Below, piece by piece: positions 8,468-16,660 of a DNA stretch of 64,000 nt (position 1 is its first letter; each line of letters starts with the position of its first letter). The DNA lies in contig NZ_CP041241.1 in the NCBI RefSeq assembly GCF_013488225.1, positions 1,869,676 through 1,933,675 of the forward strand, read 5' to 3'. Made by a program: the position numbers and the translations under genes. The DNA comes from Sinorhizobium mexicanum (lineage in GTDB: Bacteria; Pseudomonadota; Alphaproteobacteria; Rhizobiales; Rhizobiaceae). A model generated the notes under the pieces. The model saw nothing but the letters and a program-made list of their open reading frames with translations, was not told the origin of the DNA and did not search any database.

Positions 8468-9814
8468 TCATTCGGCGGGCTGGATCGAAGCGCTGAGCCG
8501 TTCGCTGCGTTCCCGGCCGGGAACCAGCACGGCCCAGATGAACATCAGTGCCGAGACGAGGACGACCGCACCGGAGCCGAGGCGGATCCAGTAGAACAGC
8601 GCCAGCTGGTCCTGCACGTCCATGTAGCTTTCGCCAAGCACACGCTGCAGGTGAACCTGAAGGATGCCTGCGAAGGTGAGCGCGAAGGTCATCACCGACA
8701 TGGCGGTGCACATCGCCCAGAAGCTGACGATCGAGAGCCACTGGTTGTAGGGCTGGCGGCCGCGGATTTCCGGGATCGCATAGGCCATCACCGCCAGGTT
8801 CAGCATCACATAGGCGCCGAAGAAGGCGAGGTGGCCGTGGGCCGCAGTCACCTGCGTGCCGTGGGTGTAGTAGTTCACCGAAGACAGCGTGTGCAGGAAG
8901 CCCCAAACGCCGGCGCCGAAGAAGGCCATCACCGAGCAGCCGATCGACCAGAGAAGGGCAGCGCGGTTCGGGTGCTTGCGCCCGGCCTTCCAAGTCATCA
9001 CGAAGGTGAAGATCACCATGGTGAAGAACGGTGCGACTTCGAGCGTCGAGAAAAGCGAGCCGATCCACTGCCAGTAGCCGGGGGCGCCGATCCAGTAGTA
9101 GTGGTGACCGGTGCCGAGGATGCCCGAGAAGAGCGCCAGGCCGACGATGACGTAGAGCCACTTCTCGACGACCTCACGGTCGATGCCGTTGAGCTTGATC
9201 ATCAGGAAGGCGAGCACCGATGCCATGATCAGTTCCCAGACGCCTTCAACCCACAGGTGGACGACATACCACCAGTACATCTTGTCGAGCGCCAGGTTCA
9301 TCGGGTTGTAGAAGGCGAACAGGAAGAAGATCGCAACGCCCCACAGGCCGAAGATCAGGATGTTGGTAACCGTCGTCTTGCGGCCTTTGAGAACGGTAAG
9401 CGTGATGTTGTAGAGGAACATCAGCGCCACCACGACAATGCCGACCTTGATCGCGAAGGGCTGCTCGAGAAACTCGCGGCCCTCGTGAATATGGAAAAGG
9501 TACCCCACCACCGCGACGGCCGCCGCGATCAGGAACAGCCAGAACTGGGCGACGGCAATCTTGGTGCTGTAAAGCTCCGTTTCCGCTTCCTCTGGCAGGA
9601 GATAATAGGTGGCGCCCATGAAGCCCATCAGCAGCCAGACGATCAGCGCATTGGTGTGCACCATGCGCACGATGTTGAACGGCAGGAGCTCGGAGAGCGT
9701 GTTGGGCAGGACGTAGATGGTGCCGGCGAGAACACCGAACAGCACCTGGGCGAGAAACAGGCCGAGTGCGCCATAAAAATAGAGCATCGCGACCTTCTGG
9801 GTCTGGTATTTCAT
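8468..9814 (-). CDS. norB: Nitric oxide reductase large subunit NorB
   Basis: 448 aa, 12 transmembrane helices. Catalytic subunit of cytochrome-c-dependent nitric oxide reductase, which reduces 2 NO to N2O in the inner membrane. MVHTNALIVW gives the heme b ligand in helix II. The acidic helix HLWVEGVWELI is followed by GTGHHYYWIG (non-heme FeB histidines) and HGHLAFFGAYV (heme ligands). The length equals that of standard cNorB. norC lies 24 nt upstream, so the two are co-transcribed. Confidence 0.97.
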   Translation of the reverse strand: MKYQTQKVAMLYFYGALGLFLAQVLFGVLAGTIYVLPNTLSELLPFNIVRMVHTNALIVWLLMGFMGATYYLLPEEAETELYSTKIAVAQFWLFLIAAAVAVVGYLFHIHEGREFLEQPFAIKVGIVVVALMFLYNITLTVLKGRKTTVTNILIFGLWGVAIFFLFAFYNPMNLALDKMYWWYVVHLWVEGVWELIMASVLAFLMIKLNGIDREVVEKWLYVIVGLALFSGILGTGHHYYWIGAPGYWQWIGSLFSTLEVAPFFTMVIFTFVMTWKAGRKHPNRAALLWSIGCSVMAFFGAGVWGFLHTLSSVNYYTHGTQVTAAHGHLAFFGAYVMLNLAVMAYAIPEIRGRQPYNQWLSIVSFWAMCTAMSVMTFALTFAGILQVHLQRVLGESYMDVQDQLALFYWIRLGSGAVVLVSALMFIWAVLVPGRERSERLSASIQPAE

Positions 9815-9838
9815 GGTTCTTTACTCCAATCGCAACGC

Positions 9839-10294
9839 TTAGCCGGCTTCGTTCGGTGGCCAGTTCTGGGTCTTGATGCGGCTCGTCCACTCCAGGAAGT
9901 CGGCGAGATCGTTGAGCTCCTGTTCGGTGAGGTTGAACTGCGGCATCTGCCTGCGCCCTTCGACGCCGGAGGGTTGCGCCGCCATCCAGGCCTTCAGCGT
10001 CTCGCGCGCGCCGTCCGGATCCTTGTCGCCGCCCCAGCGCTTCCAGACATTGCCGAGTTCTGGCGCGAAATAGGCGCCTTCGCCGAGAAGCGTGTGGCAG
10101 TTGATACAGGAGTTCTTTTCCCAGACGTGCTTGCCGCGCGCGACGGAGTCCGTCAGCGTCGTCTCGTCCGTCGAGCTCGTTTTCATGTAGTAGTGGCTAT
10201 GGGCGGTCAGCCCGACGAATATTGCAAAGAAGAAGAAGGACCCGCCGTAGAAGACGTTTCGGGCCCCGGTCTTGGTGAGGCGTTCTGCCATCAC
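9839..10294 (-). CDS. norC: Nitric oxide reductase cytochrome c subunit NorC
   Basis: 151 aa. Membrane-anchored monoheme cytochrome c that passes electrons from soluble carriers to NorB. One N-terminal transmembrane anchor (about residues 14-32) is followed by the heme site CINCH at 63-67. The Met ligand is likely in RQMPQFNLTEQE. AAAGGA precedes the start. An FNR/NnrR-type box lies 144 nt upstream, between norF and norC. Confidence 0.96.
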   Translation of the reverse strand: MMAERLTKTGARNVFYGGSFFFFAIFVGLTAHSHYYMKTSSTDETTLTDSVARGKHVWEKNSCINCHTLLGEGAYFAPELGNVWKRWGGDKDPDGARETLKAWMAAQPSGVEGRRQMPQFNLTEQELNDLADFLEWTSRIKTQNWPPNEAG

Positions 10295-10431
10295 GTGGTC
10301 CTTTCGATTTCAGATGGCCGCGAAAGCGTGGCCGGCTTGATCTGATCCCCTCCCCGTTTGGCGCCGCCTGTGGCGGAGCCGACGAATGTCCGGGGCACGA
10401 TCCATGTCTATGGATTTCCCGCGCGCGTTCT

Positions 10432-10445
10432 TTGCGTTTCGGCAA
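10432..10445 (-). promoter_or_regulatory. NnrR-type box upstream of norC
   Basis: On the minus strand TTGCC-GAAA-CGCAA; on the plus strand TTGCG-TTTC-GGCAA. It is a nearly perfect inverted repeat close to the NnrR consensus TTGCG-N4-CGCAA. It lies after the norF stop, suggesting a second promoter for norCBQD. Confidence 0.6.
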
Positions 10446-10460
10446 ACAAGGAGAGCGGTT

Positions 10461-10739
10461 TCAAACGGATGGCATGCTGGTGGCAAACAGCTTCGCCGCT
10501 GCCACCAGCGCAAGGATCAGCGGCCAGACGAGAAGCCCGCGCCGCATCGCGGCCGGACCGGAGCGCAGGCCCATGAAATCCAGGATGATCAGTCTGGACT
10601 TGATGAGTGCCAGGACGAGAACGGCGGAAACGACGACAGGGGCACGGCCTTGAAAGGCGACGGCCAACATGCCCGAAAGCACGATGGCAACGAGCACGAT
10701 CCAGGTTCGAGCGAGTTGGTTTCGATTGCGGTCCGTCAT
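10461..10739 (-). CDS. norF: NorF, small membrane protein (COX4-like)
   Basis: 92 aa with three hydrophobic helices (TWIVLVAIVLSGMLAVAF, APVVVSAVLVLALIKSRLIILDFM, GLLVWPLILALVAAAKLFA). The segment KSRLIILDFMGLR is characteristic of the small oxidase subunit IV-like proteins called NorF. NorF and NorE together improve nitric oxide reductase activity or assembly. It starts 4 nt after the norE stop. Confidence 0.85.
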   Translation of the reverse strand: MTDRNRNQLARTWIVLVAIVLSGMLAVAFQGRAPVVVSAVLVLALIKSRLIILDFMGLRSGPAAMRRGLLVWPLILALVAAAKLFATSMPSV

Positions 10740-10743
10740 GACG

Positions 10744-11301
10744 TCATACCAGATAGATGATCGGAAACATCACGATCCAGATGAGATCGATGACGTGCCA
10801 GAGGGTTGTTATCAGGGTTACGTTGCCGGGCGTCGGGCGCCAGACTACGAGAAGCAGGATCAGGCCGCCGAACACCACATGCAGCAGGTGGAAGCCGGTG
10901 ATCAGGAAATAGAGCTCGAAGAAGGCCCCGAACCGGGCAAGGTCGCCGCTTGCCAGTTCACCGCTATATTCCGTGAGCTTGATCGCGACGAAGACGAAGC
11001 CGAGCAGGGCAGCCAGGACGAGGGCACGCCGGCGCCCGCCGGGTAGAGCGAATTTGCGCGCGGCGAGCGCAGCCTGCCACCCGCTCGTCAAAAGCACCAG
11101 CGTGTTGATGCCCGCGAGCAAGGGGTTGAGTTCGTTTCGCCCGGCAGCAAAAGCGTCGGCCTGCAGGAAACCGGTGACGAGGAAGGCCACGAGCAGAATG
11201 CCGAAGGCCGCGAGTTCGCTCCAGACCAGAATCCAGAGCAGAAGCTCATCTGCGGGCGCTTCCTCTCCCGCTTCGATATCAGATGTTACCCGTGCATCCA
11301 T
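10744..11301 (-). CDS. norE: NorE, cytochrome oxidase subunit III-like protein
   Basis: 185 aa with five transmembrane helices in subunit III order. These include LLLWILVWSELAAFGILLVAFLV, FELYFLITGFHLLHVVFGGL and LITTLWHVIDLIWIVMFPIIYLV; the last two carry the family histidines and HVIDLIW motif. NorE is an accessory protein of nitric oxide reduction. The ATG at 11301 has AAGGGAGAGG upstream, while the longer frame begins at a GTG (11334) without a site. An FNR-type box is centred 66 nt upstream. Confidence 0.9.
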   Translation of the reverse strand: MDARVTSDIEAGEEAPADELLLWILVWSELAAFGILLVAFLVTGFLQADAFAAGRNELNPLLAGINTLVLLTSGWQAALAARKFALPGGRRRALVLAALLGFVFVAIKLTEYSGELASGDLARFGAFFELYFLITGFHLLHVVFGGLILLLVVWRPTPGNVTLITTLWHVIDLIWIVMFPIIYLV

Positions 11302-11360
11302 GCCGCCTCTCCCTTGATCGGAAACGATCGGCACTTAGGCGGGCCGGCAAAGCGATGTCT

Positions 11361-11374
11361 TTGACATTTCGCAA
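11361..11374 (-). promoter_or_regulatory. FNR/NnrR-type box upstream of norE
   Basis: TTGAC-ATTT-CGCAA (plus strand). The centre is 66 nt from the norE start. Confidence 0.6.
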
Positions 11375-11413
11375 GGAAGCATGACCAAAAACCGGATATC
11401 GGCGAGGGCAACT

Positions 11414-11529
11414 AAGAGCGGGATGAGGGCAAGTGGCGCGGTTTTCCGCCCGCGTCCCGCGTCTCAACTTATTGGAATCGATCACGTTTATGATTTTGTG
11501 CCGATTCGACCCAAAATCATCGTGATCCA
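11414..11529. repeat. RIME-like mosaic repeat, type C
   Basis: Opens with GAGCGGGATGAGG, then GCGGTTTTCCGCCCGCGTCCCGC. It continues as GGAATCGATCACGTTTATGATTTTG with the inverted partner CAAAATCATCGTGATC. Relatives are at 18414, 41519, 49624 and 57986. Its right end lies 11 nt before the start of a small gene. Confidence 0.7.
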
Positions 11530-11540
11530 GGAGTTCTTCG

Positions 11541-11696
11541 ATGACAGACGCACAGATCGGCCTTTCGGTCGCTACCCCCATCATCATCGTTTTCGCCCTC
11601 GTCCTGCACCGCATGGGCGTGCTGCAGCGCACCGGCACGGTCTCGGCCGTCCTGTTCTCGATCGCGATTGCCGTGGTGCTGTTTCTCGACCGCTAG
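11541..11696 (+). CDS. Small membrane protein of unknown function (51 aa)
   Basis: 51 aa, too short for most gene finders. ATG at 11541 with AGGAG 8 nt upstream, ending TAG at 11694-11696. Two hydrophobic stretches (VATPIIIVFALVLHRMG and TVSAVLFSIAIAVVLFLDR) are linked by a short polar turn, so it is probably a two-helix hairpin in the inner membrane. It sits between norE and the hemerythrin-nnrU pair inside the nitric oxide cluster. It could be a small accessory subunit; no family was recognised. Confidence 0.65.
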   Translation: MTDAQIGLSVATPIIIVFALVLHRMGVLQRTGTVSAVLFSIAIAVVLFLDR

Positions 11697-11748
11697 AAAT
11701 CCAGGGTGCCGCGGTTTTCCGTCCGGAGTAGCGTCGCGTCGATCGGAC

Positions 11749-11762
11749 TTGCGATATGTCAA
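11749..11762 (+). promoter_or_regulatory. FNR/NnrR-type box upstream of the hemerythrin-nnrU operon
   Basis: TTGCG-ATAT-GTCAA. The centre is 69 nt before the ATG at 11825. It overlaps a more upstream possible start at 11756, which argues against that start. Confidence 0.55.
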
Positions 11763-11824
11763 AGAAGCGAGCCGGCTCGACGGCTAGACGATTGCACCAG
11801 GATAAATCGACTGGAGCCCGGCTG

Positions 11825-12277
11825 ATGGCTGGAAGAGAGACAATGCAACGAAGCCGCATGCTGGAAACCGGCTATGACGCGCTGTTGGAATTATGTGATC
11901 GGCTGGAGGCAATCGCCGACGCCTTGCCGAACGCAATCGATGTGACGCGCTACGATGAGATCGCGAACACGCTGGTACCGACGCTTGGCAGCCTGCACGA
12001 ACTGGAGGAACAAGTCCTCTTTCGGCAACTTCGCTTGCAACCGGACGGTCGCAACGTCACGACGCTGATCGAGCGTCTTCGCGCGGAGCACGCACATGAT
12101 GAGAAAGCCGCGGCGGATGTCGCCGAGGTCCTGCGCGAGCTGCTTCACGGTCGCTGCCGGCTAAGCTGGGACGCGATCGGCTATATGCTGCGTGCCCTCT
12201 TCGAGAGCCTTCGCCGCCATGTCGCGACCGAGCGCCTGCTGCTTGTCGAGAGCCGCCGGGGTGCCTGTCATGCGTGA
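11825..12277 (+). CDS. Hemerythrin-like (HHE) domain protein
   Basis: 150 aa, all-helical. Helix-borne metal-ligand residues are visible in LGSLHELEEQVLFRQL (H..E), RAEHAHDEKAAADV (H, H, D/E) and LFESLRRHVATERLLL (H..E), the pattern of a di-iron four-helix bundle. Such proteins bind oxygen or nitric oxide, or donate iron for Fe-S repair as YtfE/Ric does. The ATG at 11825 with GGAG 8 nt upstream is preferred; an ATG at 11843 is also possible. Its stop overlaps the nnrU start, so the two are coupled. Confidence 0.75.
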   Translation: MAGRETMQRSRMLETGYDALLELCDRLEAIADALPNAIDVTRYDEIANTLVPTLGSLHELEEQVLFRQLRLQPDGRNVTTLIERLRAEHAHDEKAAADVAEVLRELLHGRCRLSWDAIGYMLRALFESLRRHVATERLLLVESRRGACHA

Positions 12278-12962
12278 ATTTTTGCTGGCCTTCGCTGTCT
12301 TTCTCGCGCTGCACATGGTGCCCGCCATGCCGAAGCTTCGCGAGCGACTCATTCAGCGGCTGGGCCGAAAAAGTTATTTCGCCGGCTACTCGCTGCTGTC
12401 GACCCTAGCGCTCGTCTGGGTCTTCCACGCGGCGCTGACACTTGATTTCATACCGCTCTGGGACCCGGCACCATGGCAGGCCTGGGTGACGTTCGTACTC
12501 GCACCGCTTGGTATTTTCCTCGTTCTTGCGGGCCTCTTCAGCGAGAACCCGCTTTCCGTCTCGATCTTTCAGGGTATCGGACGGATGGGGGCGATCGTCG
12601 GCATCACGCGCCACCCGGTGCTCTGGGGGTTCCTCCTCTGGGCAGCGGGACACGTCGTGCCGAACGGCGATGTTCGCTCGCTCGTGCTCTTTGGCGGTTT
12701 CGCGCTCTTTGCCGCGAGCGGTTTCCTGATGGTTGAGCGGCGCGCACGCCGTCGCCTGGGCGACAAGTGGCCAAGCGCTGCCGCCGGCACGTCGATCTGG
12801 CCCTTCGCCGCGATCCTCAGTGGCCGCGCCCGCTTCCGTCTCGATCCGGTCCTGGTGCTGTCGGCCTTCGCCACGGCCGCAATCACGCTCTGGCTGCTTG
12901 CGGGCGGCCACTACGCCCTCTTCGGCGCCGATCCGCTGCTGCAAGCCTTTCCGATTTATTGA
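12270..12962 (+). CDS. nnrU: NnrU family membrane protein
   Basis: 230 aa, about six transmembrane helices. ITRHPVLWGFLLWAAGHVVPNGD is the hallmark of NnrU (isoprenylcysteine methyltransferase-like fold) proteins. nnrU is tied to nitrite and nitric oxide metabolism in rhizobia, but its biochemical role is not settled. The ATG at 12270 overlaps the hemerythrin stop by 8 nt. It converges with ubiX downstream. Confidence 0.9.
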   Translation: MREFLLAFAVFLALHMVPAMPKLRERLIQRLGRKSYFAGYSLLSTLALVWVFHAALTLDFIPLWDPAPWQAWVTFVLAPLGIFLVLAGLFSENPLSVSIFQGIGRMGAIVGITRHPVLWGFLLWAAGHVVPNGDVRSLVLFGGFALFAASGFLMVERRARRRLGDKWPSAAAGTSIWPFAAILSGRARFRLDPVLVLSAFATAAITLWLLAGGHYALFGADPLLQAFPIY

Positions 12963-12993
12963 ACCTGCCACCCGGACGTTCGCCCGGCCGGCT

Positions 12994-13569
12994 TTATCCC
13001 TGCCAAGCTTCCGCGAGCGGCGCGATCGGCAGCGCCAGAAGATCTATGGCTCGCGCGGCGAGATGATCGACGATTGCCTCGACGCTTGCCGGCCGGTGAT
13101 AGAATCCCGGCACCGGCGGCATGACGATCGCACCCATTTCAGTGACGGCGCACATGTTGCGCAGGTGCCCGAGGTGGAGCGGCGTCTCGCGCGTCATCAG
13201 CACCAGCCGTCGGCGTTCCTTCAGATGTACGTCGGCGGCGCGGACGAGGAGATTGTCGGCAAGTCCATTGGCGATCGCCGCCAGCGTGCGCATCGAGCAG
13301 GGTGAGACGATCATGCCGGCGGTCGGAAAAGACCCGCTGGCGATCGCCGCGCCGATGTTGTCGTGATCGTAGACTCGATCGGCCTTTTCGAGCATTCGCA
13401 ACAGCGCGTCCGGCCCCACCTCGTGGCTCAATGTCCGGTGTGCCGCCGGCGACATGACCAAATGCGTCTCGACCCCGTCGATCCGCGCAAGTCGTTCGGC
13501 GATGCGCAACGGGATGGCTGCTCCCGAAGCGCCGGTCACGCCGACGACTATCCTCAATCTTCCCGTCAT
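12994..13569 (-). CDS. ubiX: UbiX-type flavin prenyltransferase
   Basis: 191 aa. Attaches dimethylallyl to FMN to make the prenylated-FMN cofactor of UbiD decarboxylases. Flavin-site motifs seen are VVGVTGASGAAIPLRIAERL, IASGSFPTAGMIVSPCSMRTLAAIANGLADNLLVRAADVHLKERRRLVLMTRETPLHLGHLRNM and MPPVPGFYH. A longer frame exists, but the ATG at 13569 overlaps the ubiD stop as ATGA. That coupling suits an enzyme pair needed in step. Confidence 0.95.
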   Translation of the reverse strand: MTGRLRIVVGVTGASGAAIPLRIAERLARIDGVETHLVMSPAAHRTLSHEVGPDALLRMLEKADRVYDHDNIGAAIASGSFPTAGMIVSPCSMRTLAAIANGLADNLLVRAADVHLKERRRLVLMTRETPLHLGHLRNMCAVTEMGAIVMPPVPGFYHRPASVEAIVDHLAARAIDLLALPIAPLAEAWQG

Positions 13570-15074
13570 TGGCGGTCTCCCAGACCCAGCTCGGCCCACA
13601 TCCGGTCCACATCGGCCTTCACCTCCGGCGACATGTCGAGCACCTTCCCCCACTCGCGGTCGGTCTCCGCACCGATCTTGGTGGTCGCATCGAGCCCGAG
13701 CTTGCCACCGAGACCGGAGCGCGGCGAGGCGAAGTCTAGATAGTCGATCGGCGTGTCGGCGACGATCGTCACGTCACGGCTTGCGTCGAAGCGCGTGGAA
13801 AGCGCCCAGACGACATCCGGCCAGCTGCGCACATTGATGTCGGGATCGACGACGATGATGAGCTTCACGTAGCTGAACTGCGGCAGCATCGACCAGAGTC
13901 CCATCATCAACCGCTTCGCCTGGCCCGGATAACGCTTGTCGATCGCCACGACCATTGCCCGATAGGAGCAGGCCTCAGGCGGCAGCCACAGATCGACGAT
14001 TTCCGGAAACTGCTTCTTCACCAGCGGCACGAACAGCACGTTCATCGCTTCGCCAAGACGCGACGGTTCATCGGGCGGCCGGCCGGTATAGGTGGAAAGA
14101 TAGATCGGATTTCGGCGCATCGTGATCGCCGAAAGCGTCATTACCGGGAAGCGGTCGACGGAGTTGTAATAGCCGGTATGATCGCCGTAGGGCCCTTCGT
14201 CCGCCGTCTCGACGGCGGACACGGTGCCTTCGAGCACGATTTCCGCGTTTGCCGGCACCGGAAGCGGCACCGTCCGGCCTGCAGCCAACGGCGTTCGGCG
14301 CCGGCGAATGAGTCCTGAAAAATTGAGTTCGCTCAATCCGTCCGGCAACGGCATCACCGAGGCAAGGATGGTGGCCGGATCCGCACCGACCGCAACCGCG
14401 ACCGGCATGTCCCGGCCCTGTCGCTGCCAAAGGCGGTGATGGCGTGCGCCGCCGCGGTGAGCGAGCCAGCGGACGATCGCGCGGTCTTTGCCCAGAACCT
14501 GCATGCGGTAGATGCCGACATTGATGTCCGTCGGATCGTCCGGCGCCATGGTGATGACGAGCGGCCAGGTGATGAGCGGCGCCGGCTCGCCCGGCCAGCA
14601 CCACTGGATCGGCAGGTTCGCAAGATCGAGCTCCGGACCGCTCCAGACGATCTCCTGGCACGGCGCTCGGCTATGATGCTTCGGCCGCATCGAGAGCGCG
14701 GAGCGCAGCAACGGCAGCTTCTCCCAGGCATCGCGCAGCGATCCCGGCGCACGGGGATCACGCAGCTCCGCGAGTTCCTGGGCAAGGAAGGGTAATCCGC
14801 CCGGCGCCAGACCGAAGCCGCGCTCGATCCGCGCTTGCGCGCCAAACAGGTTGGCGAGCAGCGGAATTGCGTGCACGCGGCCGGAAGCATCGACCGGCTT
14901 TTCGAACAGGAGCGCTGGTCCGCCCGATGCAAGGACGCGCCTGTGGATTTCGGTCACTTCATGGACGAGCGAGACCGGCCGCGAAATCCGCTTGAGCTCG
15001 CCGGCGCGCTCCAGCGCCAAAGCAAAATCCTGAAGCGAGGCGAAGTGCTCTGCGAGACGGAAGTGTTTGTTCAT
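13566..15074 (-). CDS. ubiD: UbiD family decarboxylase
   Basis: 502 aa, the normal UbiD length. It decarboxylates 4-hydroxy-3-polyprenylbenzoate in ubiquinone synthesis, using prenyl-FMN from UbiX. Seen are ISRPVSLVHEVTEIHRRV, the active-site region DEGPYGDHTGYYNSVDRFPV and LIIVVDPDINVRSWPDVVWAL. Frame choice: the ATG at 15074 (MNKHFRLAEHF) gives the family N-terminus, and 200 upstream residues are dropped. It is coupled to ubiX and reads away from ubiT. A dedicated copy next to ubiTUV suggests use during anaerobic growth; a UbiD acting on another aromatic acid is the alternative. Confidence 0.92.
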   Translation of the reverse strand: MNKHFRLAEHFASLQDFALALERAGELKRISRPVSLVHEVTEIHRRVLASGGPALLFEKPVDASGRVHAIPLLANLFGAQARIERGFGLAPGGLPFLAQELAELRDPRAPGSLRDAWEKLPLLRSALSMRPKHHSRAPCQEIVWSGPELDLANLPIQWCWPGEPAPLITWPLVITMAPDDPTDINVGIYRMQVLGKDRAIVRWLAHRGGARHHRLWQRQGRDMPVAVAVGADPATILASVMPLPDGLSELNFSGLIRRRRTPLAAGRTVPLPVPANAEIVLEGTVSAVETADEGPYGDHTGYYNSVDRFPVMTLSAITMRRNPIYLSTYTGRPPDEPSRLGEAMNVLFVPLVKKQFPEIVDLWLPPEACSYRAMVVAIDKRYPGQAKRLMMGLWSMLPQFSYVKLIIVVDPDINVRSWPDVVWALSTRFDASRDVTIVADTPIDYLDFASPRSGLGGKLGLDATTKIGAETDREWGKVLDMSPEVKADVDRMWAELGLGDRQ

Positions 15075-15108
15075 GCCGCCTCTTTGTGCCGGTGATTTCC
15101 GCCTGTCT

Positions 15109-15122
15109 TTGATGTGGGACAA
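15109..15122 (+). promoter_or_regulatory. FNR-type box between ubiD and ubiT
   Basis: TTGAT-GTGG-GACAA. The centre is 67 nt before ubiT and only 41 nt from ubiD, so spacing fits activation of ubiTUV better than of ubiDX. Confidence 0.5.
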
Positions 15123-15182
15123 ACACGGGCGACGGCAGCCGGCTAACATCGGGAGAACGTTCACACAGTTCGCAGGCCCCTC

Positions 15183-15689
15183 ATGACCGTTCCCACAGCG
15201 ATGGCCGTTCCGCTCCGGCTCATCCCCATTCCCGCCATTGAGCGGGCGACAAGGCTCGTCTTCTCCCACGTCATGGCGCGCCATCCCGGCCTTTTCGATC
15301 GCCTCGGCGAACACGCGGCCAAGCGGTATGGCTTCATTCCGTCCGACCTGCCGGTCGGTTTCCTGGTCGAGCCTGCCAAGAACCGTATATCCGTACACCG
15401 CAAGCCCAATGTGCCGGTGACCGATGCTTCCGTCACGGGCGGCTTCGTCCTTCTCCTCGGCCTGCTCGAAGGCCGGCTCGACGGTGACGCCGTTTTCTTC
15501 TCGCGTGACCTGACGGTAACCGGCGACATGGAAGCGATGCTGGCGCTGCGCAATGCGCTCGACGACTGCAACATCGACCTGCCCTCCGACATCGGCAGCC
15601 TCGCAGGCCCCTTCGCACCGCTGATCCGGCGGGCCGCAGCTGAGATCAGAAGCCGCGTCCTGCCCAGGGAGGCCGGCCAATGGAACTGA
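15183..15689 (+). CDS. ubiT: UbiT, SCP2-domain lipid-binding protein
   Basis: 168 aa. An SCP2 sterol-carrier domain covers most of the protein (VGFLVEPAKNRISVHRKPNVP, TGGFVLLLGLLEGRLDGDAVFFSRDLTVTGDMEAMLALRNALDD). UbiT binds the polyprenyl ubiquinone intermediates and is needed only for oxygen-independent synthesis. Its end overlaps ubiU by 10 nt. The first of three tandem genes behind an FNR-type box. Confidence 0.93.
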   Translation: MTVPTAMAVPLRLIPIPAIERATRLVFSHVMARHPGLFDRLGEHAAKRYGFIPSDLPVGFLVEPAKNRISVHRKPNVPVTDASVTGGFVLLLGLLEGRLDGDAVFFSRDLTVTGDMEAMLALRNALDDCNIDLPSDIGSLAGPFAPLIRRAAAEIRSRVLPREAGQWN

Positions 15690-16657
15690 TCTGCCCGGCC
15701 GGCACGCCGGCCGCCTTCCGCGAAGCCGTCGATGCCGGAGCCGATGCCGTCTATTGCGGTTTTCGTGACGAGACCAATGCCCGCAACTTCCCGGGGCTGA
15801 ACTTTTCCCGCGACGAGCTGAAGGCGGCGATCGCCTATGCCCGTCAGCATGGAGCGATGACCTTCGTTGCCATCAACACCTTCATGCGCGCCGGTCGCGA
15901 AAAACTCTGGCACGAAGCGGTGGACGATGCCGTGCGCCTCGGGGCCGACGCCGTCATCCTCGCCGATTTCGGTTTGATGGCCTATACCGCCGAGCGCTAT
16001 CCCGACCAGCGCCTGCACGTATCGGTCCAGGCCTCCGCCGCCAACGCGGATGCGGTCAATTTCCTGGTCGAGACGTTTCGGGCAAAGCGCGTCGTGCTGC
16101 CGCGCATCCTCACCATACCCGACATCGCCCGCCTCGCGCGGCAGATCCGCTGCGAGATCGAGGTTTTCGTCTTCGGCGGGCTCTGCGTGATGGCTGAGGG
16201 GCGGTGTTCGCTCTCCTCCTATGCGACCGGCAAGTCGCCGAACATGAACGGTGTCTGTTCTCCGGCGAGCCACGTCCGCTACCGCGAGGATGGACGCGAA
16301 CTCGTCTCCGAACTCGGCGATTATACGATCAATCGCTTTCCCGCCGGCGAGGCGGCTGGTTATCCGACGCTCTGCAAGGGACGCTTCAACGTCGCGGACG
16401 AACGCGGCTACGCCTTCGAGGACCCGGTTTCGCTCGACGTGATGGACCACGTCGACCTGTTGCGCGAGGCCGGCGTCAGCGCGCTGAAGATCGAGGGACG
16501 CCAGCGCGGCAAGGCCTATGTCGCCGAGGTCGTGTCGGTGATGCGCCGCGCGGTAGCCGCCGATGCCGCCGAGCGGCCGGCTCTCATCTCGCGCCTGAGA
16601 CTCTTGAGCGAAGGCCAGCGGACGACGTCCGGTGCCTATGAAAAGCGCTGGAGGTAG
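15680..16657 (+). CDS. ubiU: UbiU, U32 peptidase-like ubiquinone hydroxylase component
   Basis: 325 aa. UbiU and UbiV form a complex with [4Fe-4S] clusters that hydroxylates ubiquinone precursors without oxygen. The four cysteines of the cluster fall at residues 169, 176, 193 and 232 (GLCVMAEGRC, NGVC, TLC), the same numbering as in E. coli UbiU. The U32 core (MELICPAGTPAAFREAVDAGADAVYCGFRD) opens the protein. ubiV follows after 3 nt. Confidence 0.95.
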   Translation: MELICPAGTPAAFREAVDAGADAVYCGFRDETNARNFPGLNFSRDELKAAIAYARQHGAMTFVAINTFMRAGREKLWHEAVDDAVRLGADAVILADFGLMAYTAERYPDQRLHVSVQASAANADAVNFLVETFRAKRVVLPRILTIPDIARLARQIRCEIEVFVFGGLCVMAEGRCSLSSYATGKSPNMNGVCSPASHVRYREDGRELVSELGDYTINRFPAGEAAGYPTLCKGRFNVADERGYAFEDPVSLDVMDHVDLLREAGVSALKIEGRQRGKAYVAEVVSVMRRAVAADAAERPALISRLRLLSEGQRTTSGAYEKRWR

Positions 16658-16660
16658 ATC

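Noticed and set aside
7499..10345. 948-aa open frame on the plus strand across norQ, norB and norC
   Set aside because: Shadow of codon bias opposite well-supported nor genes; composition not protein-like.
11756..11824. Upstream start for the hemerythrin-like gene
   Set aside because: It would overlap the FNR-type box at 11749-11762, and it lacks a ribosome site; the ATG at 11825 is better.
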